Shown here: positions 44,643 through 53,244 of the stretch, piece after piece | Numbering within the stretch: position 1 is the stretch's first letter | How the letters are laid out: every line of letters begins with the position of its first letter | Program-made: the position numbers and the translations under genes | The notes under the pieces: model-generated | Told to the model about the DNA's origin: nothing | The model's input: the letters and a program-made list of their open reading frames with translations, nothing else | Databases searched by the model: none | Assembly (NCBI GenBank): GCA_021826025.1 | Contig: JAKBBG010000003.1 | Span: 1 to 55,006 of the forward strand | Reading direction: 5' to 3' | Source of the DNA: Pseudomonadota bacterium | GTDB taxonomy: Bacteria > Pseudomonadota > Gammaproteobacteria > Burkholderiales > Ferrovaceae | Length of the DNA stretch: 55,006 nucleotides

Positions 44643-45347
44643 TTAGACGGACAAATACTTGCTGATGACGCTCTCGTCCACGTTGGACCGGACGTCCTGA
44701 TAGACGAAGCGCCCTTTTTCGATCACGCAGAACCGGTCTGCAATTTCCATGGTGAAACTCAAGACCTGCTCGGACACGATGATGGTCAACCCCTTCGTAT
44801 TCCGTATTTCCTTCAGGGTTTTTGCGATGTCCTTGATGATCGACGGCTGGATTCCTTCCGTGGGCTCGTCAAGCAGAAGGACTTTGGGGTTGGTCACCAG
44901 CGCGCGCGCGATGGCCAGCTGCTGCTGCTGCCCTCCGGAAAGATTCCCTCCCTTGCGCGAACGCATGTCGTAGAGCACGGGAAACAGGGCATAGATGTCG
45001 TCCGGAACCTTGTTGTTCCGAACAGCGGGCGGCAGCCCCGTCTGGATGTTCTCCAGCACGGTCATGTTTGAAAAAATCATCCGCCCCTGCGGGACGTAAG
45101 CGATGCCGTTTCTCACCCGGTTGAACGACTCCATGCCATCGAGCGACTGGCCGTCCACCTTCACTACTCCGGACATGGACGGGATGATTCCCATCAGGGT
45201 CTTGAAGAAAGTCGTTTTTCCCATGCCGTTGCGCCCCATCACGGCAACGATTTCCTGCTGGCCGACGTCCAGGGATAGGCCATTGATGACCTTGCTTTGC
45301 CCATAGCCGGCATCCAGGCCGGCGACTGAAAACATGGCGTGTTCCAT
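44643..45347 (-). CDS. urtE: Urea/amide ABC transporter ATPase UrtE
   Basis: This 234-residue ABC ATPase has Walker A GRNGMGKTTF, signature LSGGQQQQLAIARAL and Walker B LLLDEPTEGIQPSI. The latter sequence is a mark of UrtE/LivF-type proteins linked to urea uptake. It pairs with UrtD to power import. The start could also be the second Met (MFSVAG). Confidence 0.92.
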   Translation of the reverse strand: MEHAMFSVAGLDAGYGQSKVINGLSLDVGQQEIVAVMGRNGMGKTTFFKTLMGIIPSMSGVVKVDGQSLDGMESFNRVRNGIAYVPQGRMIFSNMTVLENIQTGLPPAVRNNKVPDDIYALFPVLYDMRSRKGGNLSGGQQQQLAIARALVTNPKVLLLDEPTEGIQPSIIKDIAKTLKEIRNTKGLTIIVSEQVLSFTMEIADRFCVIEKGRFVYQDVRSNVDESVISKYLSV

Positions 45348-45357
45348 GACGTCTCCT

Positions 45358-46098
45358 TCAATGACCCAAATAAACTTCGACGACCTTGGGGTTGGATTGC
45401 ACTGACTCCATGCTCCCCTCCGCCAGCAGCTTCCCCTGGTGCAACACAGTGACCTTGTGCGCGATGCGCTTCACGAACTCCATGTCGTGTTCGATGACGA
45501 TCAGGGACCTCCCCTTGGCGATCTTGTTGAGGAGCTCTGCCGTCTTTTCCCGCTCCACCACGCTCATTCCGGCCACGGGCTCATCGAGCATCAGCAGCGC
45601 AGGGTCCTGGATCAGCAGCATGCCGATTTCGAGCCACTGCTTCTGCCCGTGGCTGAGCAATCCGGATTGGGTGTTGAGGTGCTCTTCAAGAAAAATCATC
45701 CGTGCCGTGTCGATGATCTTCTGCTCGACCTCCGCCGTGCGCCTGAACATCAGGGACCCAAGCACGCTCCGGCCTTCCGGGTAGGAGATTTCCAGGTTTT
45801 CCAGGACGGTCAGGTTTTCGTAGATGGACGGGGTCTGGAATTTCCGGCCGACGCCAAGTTGGACCAGCTTGTATTCCGGCAACCGGGTCAGCTCGATCCC
45901 TTTGAATTCGATCGATCCGGACGTGGCCTTTGTCTTGCCGCAGATCAGGTCGAGCACGGTGGTCTTTCCGGCTCCGTTTGGTCCGATGATCACCCGCAAT
46001 TCGTTCTCTTCAACGTACAGGTTGAGGTCGTCCACGGCCTTGAATCCGTCAAATGACACCGTCAGGCCTTCGATGGAAAGTGCGATCTTGTTTGACAT
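45358..46098 (-). CDS. urtD: Urea/amide ABC transporter ATPase UrtD
   Basis: This 246-residue LivG-like ATPase has Walker A GPNGAGKTTV, LSHGQKQWLEIGMLL as the signature (SHGQ rather than SGGQ, usual in UrtD), and LLMLDEPVAGMS. It lies one base after urtC and ten before urtE. Confidence 0.93.
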   Translation of the reverse strand: MSNKIALSIEGLTVSFDGFKAVDDLNLYVEENELRVIIGPNGAGKTTVLDLICGKTKATSGSIEFKGIELTRLPEYKLVQLGVGRKFQTPSIYENLTVLENLEISYPEGRSVLGSLMFRRTAEVEQKIIDTARMIFLEEHLNTQSGLLSHGQKQWLEIGMLLIQDPALLMLDEPVAGMSVVEREKTAELLNKIAKGRSLIVIEHDMEFVKRIAHKVTVLHQGKLLAEGSMESVQSNPKVVEVYLGH

Positions 46099-46099
46099 T

Positions 46100-47239
46100 T
46101 CATGCCCCCGCGTTTTCGATGCTTGGCTTGGAAGATGCGGGCTTCCGCCTCGCTTTCGTCAGGAGCTGGCGCAGTTTGGGTTCCAGGTGAACCTTGTAGA
46201 GGCCGGACAGCCCTTCCGGAAACACCATCACCACGCCGATGAACAGCAACCCCATGAAGAACAGCCACAGCGTTGGAAACGATTCCGAGAACGCCGTTTT
46301 CCCGTAATTCACCAGAAGCGCCCCGTAAATGGCGCCGACAAGGGACATCCGTCCCCCGATGGCTGCAAAAATCACCATTTCTATGGAAGGAACGATGCCG
46401 ATGATCGAGGGGGACATGAATCCGACCTGCAAGGTGAACATCGCCCCGCCGATGGCGGATATCACGGCGGCCAGGGAGAAGACGAACACCTTGAAGTTGG
46501 CCACGTCATACCCGGAAAATCGCACGCGGTCCTCCTTGTCCCGCAGTGCCAGGAGCAGTCGCCCGAGCTTTGTGGAGAGAACCAGCTTGCTCAGCACAAT
46601 GGACAGCAGCAGCAGCGCGCCGTTGACGAAGTAGAGGACGTACTTTGCGGAGTCCGTGTTGATGTTCCAGCCATGCAGGGTCTTGAGGTCGGTAATGCCG
46701 TTGATTCCGCCCGTGAATCCCTGCTGGCCGACCACGAGAATGGTGACGATCGCGGCGATCGCCTGGGTGATGATGGAAAAGTACACTCCGCTGACCCGCC
46801 GCTTGAACATCGAGACGCCGATGATGTATGCCACCACGGCCGGGATGACGACAATGGCAAGCAACGTGAAGGCAAAGCTGTGGAACGGCTCCCAAAAGGC
46901 CGGGAGATGCGTCACCTGGTTCCAGTCCATGAAGTCCGGAATCCCCGGCGTCGTCTGGTGGGCGGTGCTGACAGGATCAGACGCCTCCAGCTTGAGGAAC
47001 ATGGCCATGCAGTAGCCGCCGATCCCGAAAAAGACCCCTTGCCCGAGACTCAATATCCCTCCATATCCCCATAACATGACCAGGCCTACCGCACAGTAGG
47101 CGAACGTCAGGTATTTCCCGACCAGGTTCAGCCTGAAAATGTCCAGACCCAGGGGGAACACCACGAAGATGATTGCCGCAATCACCAGCAGGTCCATCGC
47201 CCCTGCCTTGCCACCCAATATTTTTCCAAGCGCTTTCAT
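46100..47239 (-). CDS. urtC: Urea/amide ABC transporter permease UrtC
   Basis: This 379-residue LivM-like membrane protein has about ten helices and the family motifs GYGGILSLGQGVFFGIGGYC and GGTN-like GFTGGINGITDL. It forms the channel with UrtB. Confidence 0.92.
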   Translation of the reverse strand: MKALGKILGGKAGAMDLLVIAAIIFVVFPLGLDIFRLNLVGKYLTFAYCAVGLVMLWGYGGILSLGQGVFFGIGGYCMAMFLKLEASDPVSTAHQTTPGIPDFMDWNQVTHLPAFWEPFHSFAFTLLAIVVIPAVVAYIIGVSMFKRRVSGVYFSIITQAIAAIVTILVVGQQGFTGGINGITDLKTLHGWNINTDSAKYVLYFVNGALLLLSIVLSKLVLSTKLGRLLLALRDKEDRVRFSGYDVANFKVFVFSLAAVISAIGGAMFTLQVGFMSPSIIGIVPSIEMVIFAAIGGRMSLVGAIYGALLVNYGKTAFSESFPTLWLFFMGLLFIGVVMVFPEGLSGLYKVHLEPKLRQLLTKARRKPASSKPSIENAGA

Positions 47240-47257
47240 GACGTTTCTCCCTTCTTT

Positions 47258-48181
47258 CTATCGACGAACTTTGCTTCTCAACAACCCTTCCGGACGCATC
47301 ATCAGGATTGCGATGATGGTGAGCAGGGTCACTACCTTCCCCATTGCGTTGGTGAGAAAGAAGGTGAGGATGGACTGCGCCTGCGCAATCGAAAACGCGG
47401 ATGCGATGGTCCCGAAAAGGCTGGCCGTTCCGCCAAAGACAACGACGAGAAAGGTGTCGACGATATAGAGGGAGCCGCTGGTAGGCCCTGTGGACGCAAT
47501 GGTCGTGAAGCAGGCTCCGGCCACGCCGGCAATGCCGCAACCGATGGCGAAAGTGACCCGGTCGACCATTTTCGTGTTGATTCCGACAGCGCCCGCCATG
47601 ACGCGGTTTTGGGTCGTTGCGCGGACCTTGAGCCCCCATTTCGACTTGAACAGGAACAGGCCGACCAGGGCGGTCACAAGAATGGACATGGCCATCACGA
47701 ACAGCCCATTGAGCGGAATATCGATGCTGGGAGTCGGTTTCCAGGATCCCATCAGCCAGTCAGGCAGGGTTGCGCTGACTTCCCGCGCCCCGAACGACGA
47801 ACGGAATATCTGCTGCAGGATCAGGCTCAACCCCCAGGTGGCCAGCAGCGTGTCGAGCGGACGCTTGTAGAGGTGGCGTATCAGCAGGTATTCAAGCAGG
47901 TACCCCGCACCGAAGGCAATCACGAAGGACGCCAGGATGGCCACGATGAAGTAGTAGGGCATGAAGGAAGGCAGGTAGGTTTCCGTGAATCTCGACGTCA
48001 GGTAAATCGTGTAGGCTCCGATGGTCATGAATTCGCCATGGGCCATGTTGATGACTCCCATCTGACCGAATATGATGGCCAGCCCCAAGGCCATGAGCAG
48101 CAGCACGCTGAACAGGCTGAGCCCGGAAAAGCCCTGCATGACCACAATCGAGAAAAGGTCTGATAAGGAGTAACCGTCCAT
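47258..48181 (-). CDS. urtB: Urea/amide ABC transporter permease UrtB
   Basis: This 307-residue LivH-like membrane protein has FGQMGVINMAHGEFMTIGAY and GCGIAGVAGACFTT. Many proteobacterial UrtB proteins carry a long periplasmic N-terminal extension; this one lacks it and is closer in size to LivH or the FmdE amide permease. That leaves urea or short-chain amides as substrate. Confidence 0.9.
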   Translation of the reverse strand: MDGYSLSDLFSIVVMQGFSGLSLFSVLLLMALGLAIIFGQMGVINMAHGEFMTIGAYTIYLTSRFTETYLPSFMPYYFIVAILASFVIAFGAGYLLEYLLIRHLYKRPLDTLLATWGLSLILQQIFRSSFGAREVSATLPDWLMGSWKPTPSIDIPLNGLFVMAMSILVTALVGLFLFKSKWGLKVRATTQNRVMAGAVGINTKMVDRVTFAIGCGIAGVAGACFTTIASTGPTSGSLYIVDTFLVVVFGGTASLFGTIASAFSIAQAQSILTFFLTNAMGKVVTLLTIIAILMMRPEGLLRSKVRR

Positions 48182-48213
48182 GTTTGCTCTCCACAGTAAA
48201 AGAAGTGGCTAAA

Positions 48214-48241
48214 CGGGGCCGCTCGCCGACAAGCGGCCCCG
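48214..48241 (-). promoter_or_regulatory. Stem-loop between urtA and urtB
   Basis: CGGGGCCGCT and AGCGGCCCCG form a ten-base-pair stem with an eight-base loop in the only sizeable gap of the operon (67 bases). It could protect urtA message or reduce read-through, giving more binding protein than permease. Confidence 0.6.
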
Positions 48242-48248
48242 GCATTTC

Positions 48249-49496
48249 CTAGTACCCTTTCGGATAGGGATTTGGCGTGATGTAGTCAGAGGTGTAGACG
48301 ATCTTGGCCTGTCCGTCGGATTCCCATTCCCCGATGCGCAGCTTGGTTTTCAGGTGATGGTTCGGTTCGAGGTAGATGAGCCCTTCCGGAGCATCGAAAG
48401 TGATTTTTCCGCTCTCTTCCGCCTTGACCACCTTGTCGGTATCAAAGCTGCCTGCCATTTCCACGGCTTTCTTCCAAAGCCACGGGCCTTCGTACGCTGC
48501 CTGCGTCACGTCGCCGATCGGCGCGTTGGCTCCCCATTTCGCGTGGAACTGCGAGACGAACTTCTTGTTTTCCGGGGTATCGAGGGATTCGAAATATTTC
48601 ATGGCGGAGTAGAAACCGACCAGGTTTTCGCCGCCGATCCCCTTCGCCTCATCTTCCGTCACCGACAAGGTCAGAAGTGTCTGGTTTCCGCCATTGATGC
48701 CGGCGGCCTTGAGCTGCTTGAACCAGGAGACATTGGAACCGCCCACCACGGCCGCGTAGATGACATCGGGCTTTTTCAGGCGGATCTTGTTGATGGTGGA
48801 ACCGAATTCCGTGCTGCCAAGCGCTGCATATTCCTCGCCGACGACCTTTCCGTGAAGCACGGTTTCAATGTACTTGCGGGCAAGTTTCATGGTGGTTCTG
48901 GGCCAGATGTAATCAGACCCGATCAGGTAGAAAGTCTTTGCATTCTTCGTCTTGGCAACCCAGTCGAGCCCTGCGAAAACCTGTTGTGTCGCTTCCTGGC
49001 CTGTGTAGACGACGTTCTTGGACTGCTCCAGCCCCTCGTAAAAGGTGGGGTAGTAGAGCAGGCCGTTGTCCCGTTCCAGCACGGGGAGGACGGCCTTGCG
49101 GGAAGCGGAAGTCCAGCAGCCGAATATGGCCGCCACATGATCCGACTCCAGAAGCTTCTTTGCCTTTTCCGCGAACGTCGGCCAGTCTGAAGCCCCGTCT
49201 TCCTGGATGACGCGAATCTTCCTGCCCAGCACCCCGCCCATGGCGTTGATCTGGCTGATGGCCAGCTGCTCGGCTTCAATGGCGCCCGTTTCCGAAATGG
49301 CCATCGTTCCGGTCGAAGAGTGCAGCTGCCCGACCACGACTTCCTTGTCGGTCACTGCGATGTTGGATTCCGCCAGCGAAGGCTGGACTGCGAACAGCCC
49401 GTTCGCGACCACCCCCGCCAAAACACTTTTCGCGAGCAACCGCTTGAGTTTGCCGGAGCCAGAACAGCTGGCGTGGCGATGTGAAAGAAATGACAT
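48249..49496 (-). CDS. urtA: Urea/amide-binding periplasmic protein UrtA (FmdD-like)
   Basis: This 415-residue protein has a long N-region before a signal peptide hydrophobic core (cleavage near PSLAES). A type I periplasmic-binding domain follows: VVVGQLHSSTGTMAISETG, AAIFGCWTSASRKAVLPV and LLYYPTFYEGLEQSKN. These blocks are typical of UrtA and FmdD/AmiC-like proteins. It is the first gene of the operon and divergent from a porin. Confidence 0.94.
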   Translation of the reverse strand: MSFLSHRHASCSGSGKLKRLLAKSVLAGVVANGLFAVQPSLAESNIAVTDKEVVVGQLHSSTGTMAISETGAIEAEQLAISQINAMGGVLGRKIRVIQEDGASDWPTFAEKAKKLLESDHVAAIFGCWTSASRKAVLPVLERDNGLLYYPTFYEGLEQSKNVVYTGQEATQQVFAGLDWVAKTKNAKTFYLIGSDYIWPRTTMKLARKYIETVLHGKVVGEEYAALGSTEFGSTINKIRLKKPDVIYAAVVGGSNVSWFKQLKAAGINGGNQTLLTLSVTEDEAKGIGGENLVGFYSAMKYFESLDTPENKKFVSQFHAKWGANAPIGDVTQAAYEGPWLWKKAVEMAGSFDTDKVVKAEESGKITFDAPEGLIYLEPNHHLKTKLRIGEWESDGQAKIVYTSDYITPNPYPKGY

Positions 49497-49635
49497 AGGA
49501 AACTCCTTGAGTTAAGTGAGCCAAAGATTTTTCGTCCGATGAAACAGACCCCGACCTCGACTTCATCGTATTTCTTTTGACCCACCCGCTGAATACGCTG
49601 AATTACTTAGAACGGATGCTCCCGTCACACCGCTT

Positions 49636-49651
49636 TACGTGGATTTACGTA
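49636..49651. promoter_or_regulatory. Dyad candidate in the urtA/porin intergenic region
   Basis: TACGT-N6-ACGTA is a 16-base dyad, and it lies within a direct repeat of TTTACGT (49634-49640 and 49644-49650); CGTAAA recurs at 49681-49686. With a weak -10 (CATAAC, 49673-49678) for the porin, the dyad centre would fall near -41. It may bind the LuxR-type regulator at 32163-33092. Confidence 0.4.
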
Positions 49652-49762
49652 GATGAAACGCGCCGAAATCCCCATAACTTCGTAAATGTGCGTATTCACG
49701 CCACTGCTCCCGAAACATAGGCTGAACCCAAGTTCGTTTAACGTTCACCAAAGGAGAGCAGC

Positions 49763-50956
49763 ATGAAAATCAAACCAACCCGCGGCCTGTCCAAGGCCTG
49801 TTTGGCAGCACTGGTCTGTGCCGGCGCACTGAGTGCAAAGGCAGGAGAAACGATCAACTTCGGGAATGACCAGTCGGTCACACTGGGACTGGGAATCAGA
49901 ACTTCCTATGACAGCAACAATGCCGGCGGCCAACCCAATGGCCAGGCGTTCAACGTGGACAACCTGCGCCTCTACAGCACCTGGCAGTTCTCCAAAGAAT
50001 TCAAGGCAACCTTCGATACCGAATACAACAGTTACACGAACGGCGTGAGCCTGCTCGACGCCTTCGTGCAATATGAGCCCATGCAAAGTTTCAACGTCTG
50101 GTTTGGCCGCCTGCTGCCAGCGGCCGACCGTGCGGACATGGAAGGACCTTTCTACATCACCAGCTGGAATTACCCCGGTGTCTCCTCCGTCTACAAGGAA
50201 CAATACCTGGATGGCAGGGATCAGGGGATGACCGTCTGGGGCGTCGTGGCGAACGACCGCCTGACCTATGCGCTGGGCGCGTACCAGGGCATGGGCAAAA
50301 ATTCCGGGAGCGTCAATCAGTACAACGGCGGCGGCGGAAGCACCGACCTTATGTACACCGCCCGGCTCAATTACAACTTCTGGGACACCAAAGTCGATCC
50401 GGCCTATTTTGCCAGTTCCAGCTATTTCGGAACCCACGACGTCCTGGCGCTTGGGCTGGCCGGGATGACCCAGAGGAACGGGACCTTGAATACGGCCGCC
50501 GATGCCGGATACTCCGCCTACAACGTCGATTTCCTGATGGAGAAAAAGGTCCTGAACGGCGGCGCGGTGACCCTGTCAGGGGCGGCCTACAAGGTGGACA
50601 CGCAAAACACCCTGGACAACTATTGCACGACTACCAACAGCGCAATTCCCGGTGGCTGTTGGGGAGGCCCTACCTACCAGGGCCGCTCGTACATCGGGAC
50701 AGCCGCCTTTCTTTTCCCGGAGAAGGTCGGGTACGGCAAGTTCCAGCCTTATTTCCAGCATCAGGACTTCAAGCCGGACGGCTTTGACACGGGCATCGGC
50801 GCTGGGCAGACGTTCCGTACGCAACAGAACGAATACGGCGTGAACTATGTCATCAAAGGGTATGACGCCAAGCTCACGGCCGCATACACGCAAACCCTGG
50901 TGGCCGGGTCCACGTCTTCCAGCAGTTTCATTCTTGGAGCCCAGTTTCAGTTCTAG
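49763..50956 (+). CDS. Outer-membrane porin, probable FmdC-like
   Basis: This 397-residue protein has a signal peptide (cleavage near LSAKAG) and beta-strands ending SFILGAQFQF with a terminal Phe. It resembles trimeric porins in length and in strands such as NLRLYSTWQFSKEFKATFDT. In Methylophilus, FmdC is a porin for short-chain amides and urea encoded with formamidase and the transporter; the divergent position here suggests the same role. A ribosome site (GGAG) precedes the ATG. Confidence 0.8.
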   Translation: MKIKPTRGLSKACLAALVCAGALSAKAGETINFGNDQSVTLGLGIRTSYDSNNAGGQPNGQAFNVDNLRLYSTWQFSKEFKATFDTEYNSYTNGVSLLDAFVQYEPMQSFNVWFGRLLPAADRADMEGPFYITSWNYPGVSSVYKEQYLDGRDQGMTVWGVVANDRLTYALGAYQGMGKNSGSVNQYNGGGGSTDLMYTARLNYNFWDTKVDPAYFASSSYFGTHDVLALGLAGMTQRNGTLNTAADAGYSAYNVDFLMEKKVLNGGAVTLSGAAYKVDTQNTLDNYCTTTNSAIPGGCWGGPTYQGRSYIGTAAFLFPEKVGYGKFQPYFQHQDFKPDGFDTGIGAGQTFRTQQNEYGVNYVIKGYDAKLTAAYTQTLVAGSTSSSSFILGAQFQF

Positions 50957-51092
50957 TTTTTGACTGGCGCAGCACTCGGTGGATGACTGTAATCTCCCTT
51001 CAGGAGTCCGCCGAGTGTCAGTCAACGTCCCTCCATGGGCAAGGTCCGATGTCCCTTCCCCGCGCCATGGAGACTTTCCGGAAAGAAGGCGA

Positions 51093-51116
51093 ATCCCGGC
51101 CGGGTCAGGCCGGGAT
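51093..51116. terminator. Hairpin between the porin gene and the tRNA gene
   Basis: ATCCCGGCC and GGCCGGGAT form a nine-base-pair stem with a six-base loop. The minus strand beyond it is pyrimidine-rich (TTCGCCTTCTTTCC), so it may end the tRNA/rpoD transcript. The rest of the 234-base gap has only a weak imperfect inverted repeat. Confidence 0.4.
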
Positions 51117-51190
51117 CTGGGTTTATTGGCGGGCAGGCAGCCTGTCCGGCCCCACGAAACTGGGGGCAGAAACAGGCTGCCGATTTGGGT

Positions 51191-51267
51191 TGGTGGGTCG
51201 TCCTGGACTCGAACCAGGGACCAAAGGATTATGAGTCCTCTGCTCTAACCGACTGAGCTAACGACCC
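51191..51267 (-). tRNA. tRNA with CAU anticodon, probably tRNA-Ile2
   Basis: A 77-base cloverleaf with encoded CCA is seen. The acceptor stem is GGGTCGT/ACGACCC, the anticodon stem-loop is GAGGA-CTCATAA-TCCTT, and the T-arm is CCTGG-TTCGAGT-CCAGG. The anticodon CAU fits elongator Met or the Ile2 tRNA that TilS modifies to read AUA. The variable region and T-arm (TTGGTCCCTGGTTC) look more like E. coli tRNA-Ile2 than tRNA-Met, so Ile2 is favoured but not proved. Confidence 0.85.
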
Positions 51268-51275
51268 GGAGCCAT

Positions 51276-53159
51276 TCAGTTTTCGTTGTTGTCGATGAAG
51301 CTGCGCAGCCGTTCGGAACGGGAGGGATGGCGCAGCTTGCGCAAGGCTTTGGCTTCGATCTGGCGAATGCGCTCGCGGGTCACGTCAAATTGCTTGCCCA
51401 CTTCTTCCAGGGTGTGGTCGGTGTTCATTTCGATGCCGAAGCGCATGCGAAGCACCTTGGCTTCCCGTTGGGTGAGGGAATCCAGAACATCCTTGGTGGC
51501 ATCCCGCAGGCTCGCGTACAGGGCAGAATCCGCGGGCGCGACGGTGGCGGTGTCTTCGATGAAATCGCCCAGATGGGAATCGTCGTCGTCACCGATGGGC
51601 GTTTCCATGGAAATGGGCTCCTTGGAAATCTTGAGGATCTTGCGGATTTTTTCCTCGGGCATTTCCATGCGCTTGGCCAATTCCGCCGGATCCGGTTCCT
51701 GGCCGGTTTCCTGCAGGATCTGGCGGGAGATGCGGTTCATCTTGTTGATGGTTTCAATCATGTGGACCGGAATGCGGATGGTGCGCGCCTGGTCCGCGAT
51801 GGAACGCGTGATGGCCTGCCGGATCCACCAGGTGGCGTAGGTGGAAAACTTGTAGCCGCGCCGGTATTCGAACTTGTCCACCGCCTTCATCAGGCCGATG
51901 TTCCCTTCCTGGATCAGGTCGAGGAACTGCAGCCCGCGGTTGGTGTATTTCTTCGCGATGGAAATCACGAGACGCAGGTTTGCCTCGATCATTTCGCGCT
52001 TCGCGCGGCGGGCGCGCGCTTCGCCGGTGGACATCTGCCGGGCGATTTCCTTGAGGTCCTTGATGGGAATCCCCACTTCCTTCTGCAACGCGATCAGGTT
52101 TTCCTGCTGTTCGACGATGGCGTGCTTGAAACGGCCCAGCGTGGCACTGTATGCCTTGCGGGAGGCCATTTCCTCGGTCACCCACTTGAGGTTGATCTCG
52201 TTTCCGGGGAACGCCTTGATGAAATGGGCACGGGGCATGCCGGCCGAAGTCACGCACAGGTTCATGATGGCCCGTTCGTAGCTGCGAACGCGATCCACCA
52301 GCCTGCGCAGGCCGTTGCACAGGATTTCCACCTGCTTGGCCGTGAACCGGATGCTCATGAGTTCGGCCGAAATGCTTTCCTGCAGGTCCTTGTAGGCGCG
52401 GCTGCGCGAGCCTTTCTCGGCGAGCGCCTTGCGCATGCGCTTGTTGAGGCGGCGTATGGCGTTGAAGCGCACCATGGCGTCCTGCTTGAGCTGCTCCAGG
52501 TTGGCGCTTGCGATGGCGCCGTCCTCGTCCTCTTCGGCCTCCTCTTCGAGCTCGACTTCCTCGTCCTCGGCAGCCATTTCGGCTTCGACCGTTTCTTCCT
52601 CGCCTTCCCCGTCGATCAGGCCGTCGATGACTTCGTCGATGCGCAGCTCCTCGCGCTCCACCTTGTCGGCGAGAACCAGGATTTCGTCGATGGTGGTCGG
52701 ACAGGAGGAAATGGCCTGGATCATGTGCTTCAGGCCGTCTTCGATGCGCTTGGCGATTTCGATTTCGCCTTCGCGGGTGAGCAGTTCCACGGTGCCCATT
52801 TCCCGCATGTACATGCGCACGGGGTCCGTGGTCCGACCGAAGTCGGAATCCACGGTGGAAAGGGCCGCTTCAGCCTCCTCCACCACGTCCTCGTCGGCGA
52901 CCGGAGGCGGCGCTTCGGACATGAGCAGCTGCTCGCTGTCCGGGGCCTCGTCGTAAACCGCGATGCCCATGTCGTTGATCATGCCGATGACCGACTCGAT
53001 CTGTTCGGCATCGAGCATGTCTTCGGGAATGTGGTCGTTGATTTCGGCGTAGGTCAGGAATCCCCGTTCCTTTCCCAGCACGATCAGGTTCTTGAGGCGT
53101 GTGCGTTGCGCTTCGACGTCAGATTGCCGAGCGTCAGATCGGGAGTTTTCCGCAGCCAT
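51276..53159 (-). CDS. rpoD: Primary sigma factor RpoD (sigma-70)
   Basis: This 627-residue protein has region 1.1, the [12 protein letters not shown] motif of region 1.2, and an acidic non-conserved insert (about residues 190-230). Region 2 follows ([35 protein letters not shown]), then region 3, and region 4 with the helix-turn-helix [21 protein letters not shown] chose the ATG at 53159; an upstream GTG at 53171 is also possible. It lies downstream of dnaG, the classic sigma operon order. Confidence 0.97.
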   Translation of the reverse strand: MAAENSRSDARQSDVEAQRTRLKNLIVLGKERGFLTYAEINDHIPEDMLDAEQIESVIGMINDMGIAVYDEAPDSEQLLMSEAPPPVADEDVVEEAEAALSTVDSDFGRTTDPVRMYMREMGTVELLTREGEIEIAKRIEDGLKHMIQAISSCPTTIDEILVLADKVEREELRIDEVIDGLIDGEGEEETVEAEMAAEDEEVELEEEAEEDEDGAIASANLEQLKQDAMVRFNAIRRLNKRMRKALAEKGSRSRAYKDLQESISAELMSIRFTAKQVEILCNGLRRLVDRVRSYERAIMNLCVTSAGMPRAHFIKAFPGNEINLKWVTEEMASRKAYSATLGRFKHAIVEQQENLIALQKEVGIPIKDLKEIARQMSTGEARARRAKREMIEANLRLVISIAKKYTNRGLQFLDLIQEGNIGLMKAVDKFEYRRGYKFSTYATWWIRQAITRSIADQARTIRIPVHMIETINKMNRISRQILQETGQEPDPAELAKRMEMPEEKIRKILKISKEPISMETPIGDDDDSHLGDFIEDTATVAPADSALYASLRDATKDVLDSLTQREAKVLRMRFGIEMNTDHTLEEVGKQFDVTRERIRQIEAKALRKLRHPSRSERLRSFIDNNEN

Positions 53160-53244
53160 GGTCAGTCGCACCCCTTAAAGGACAAGGAATTTCGTTGAAA
53201 AACTTGCAATTGTACCACAATGAAGCCATTCCTTCGCATTTGAT

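Noticed and set aside
50973-51017. Imperfect inverted repeat (CACTCGGTGG / CCGCCGAGTG) after the porin gene, considered as a terminator or mobile-element remnant.
   Set aside because: The loop is about 25 bases, no T-tract or target duplication is visible, and no transposase fragment is nearby.
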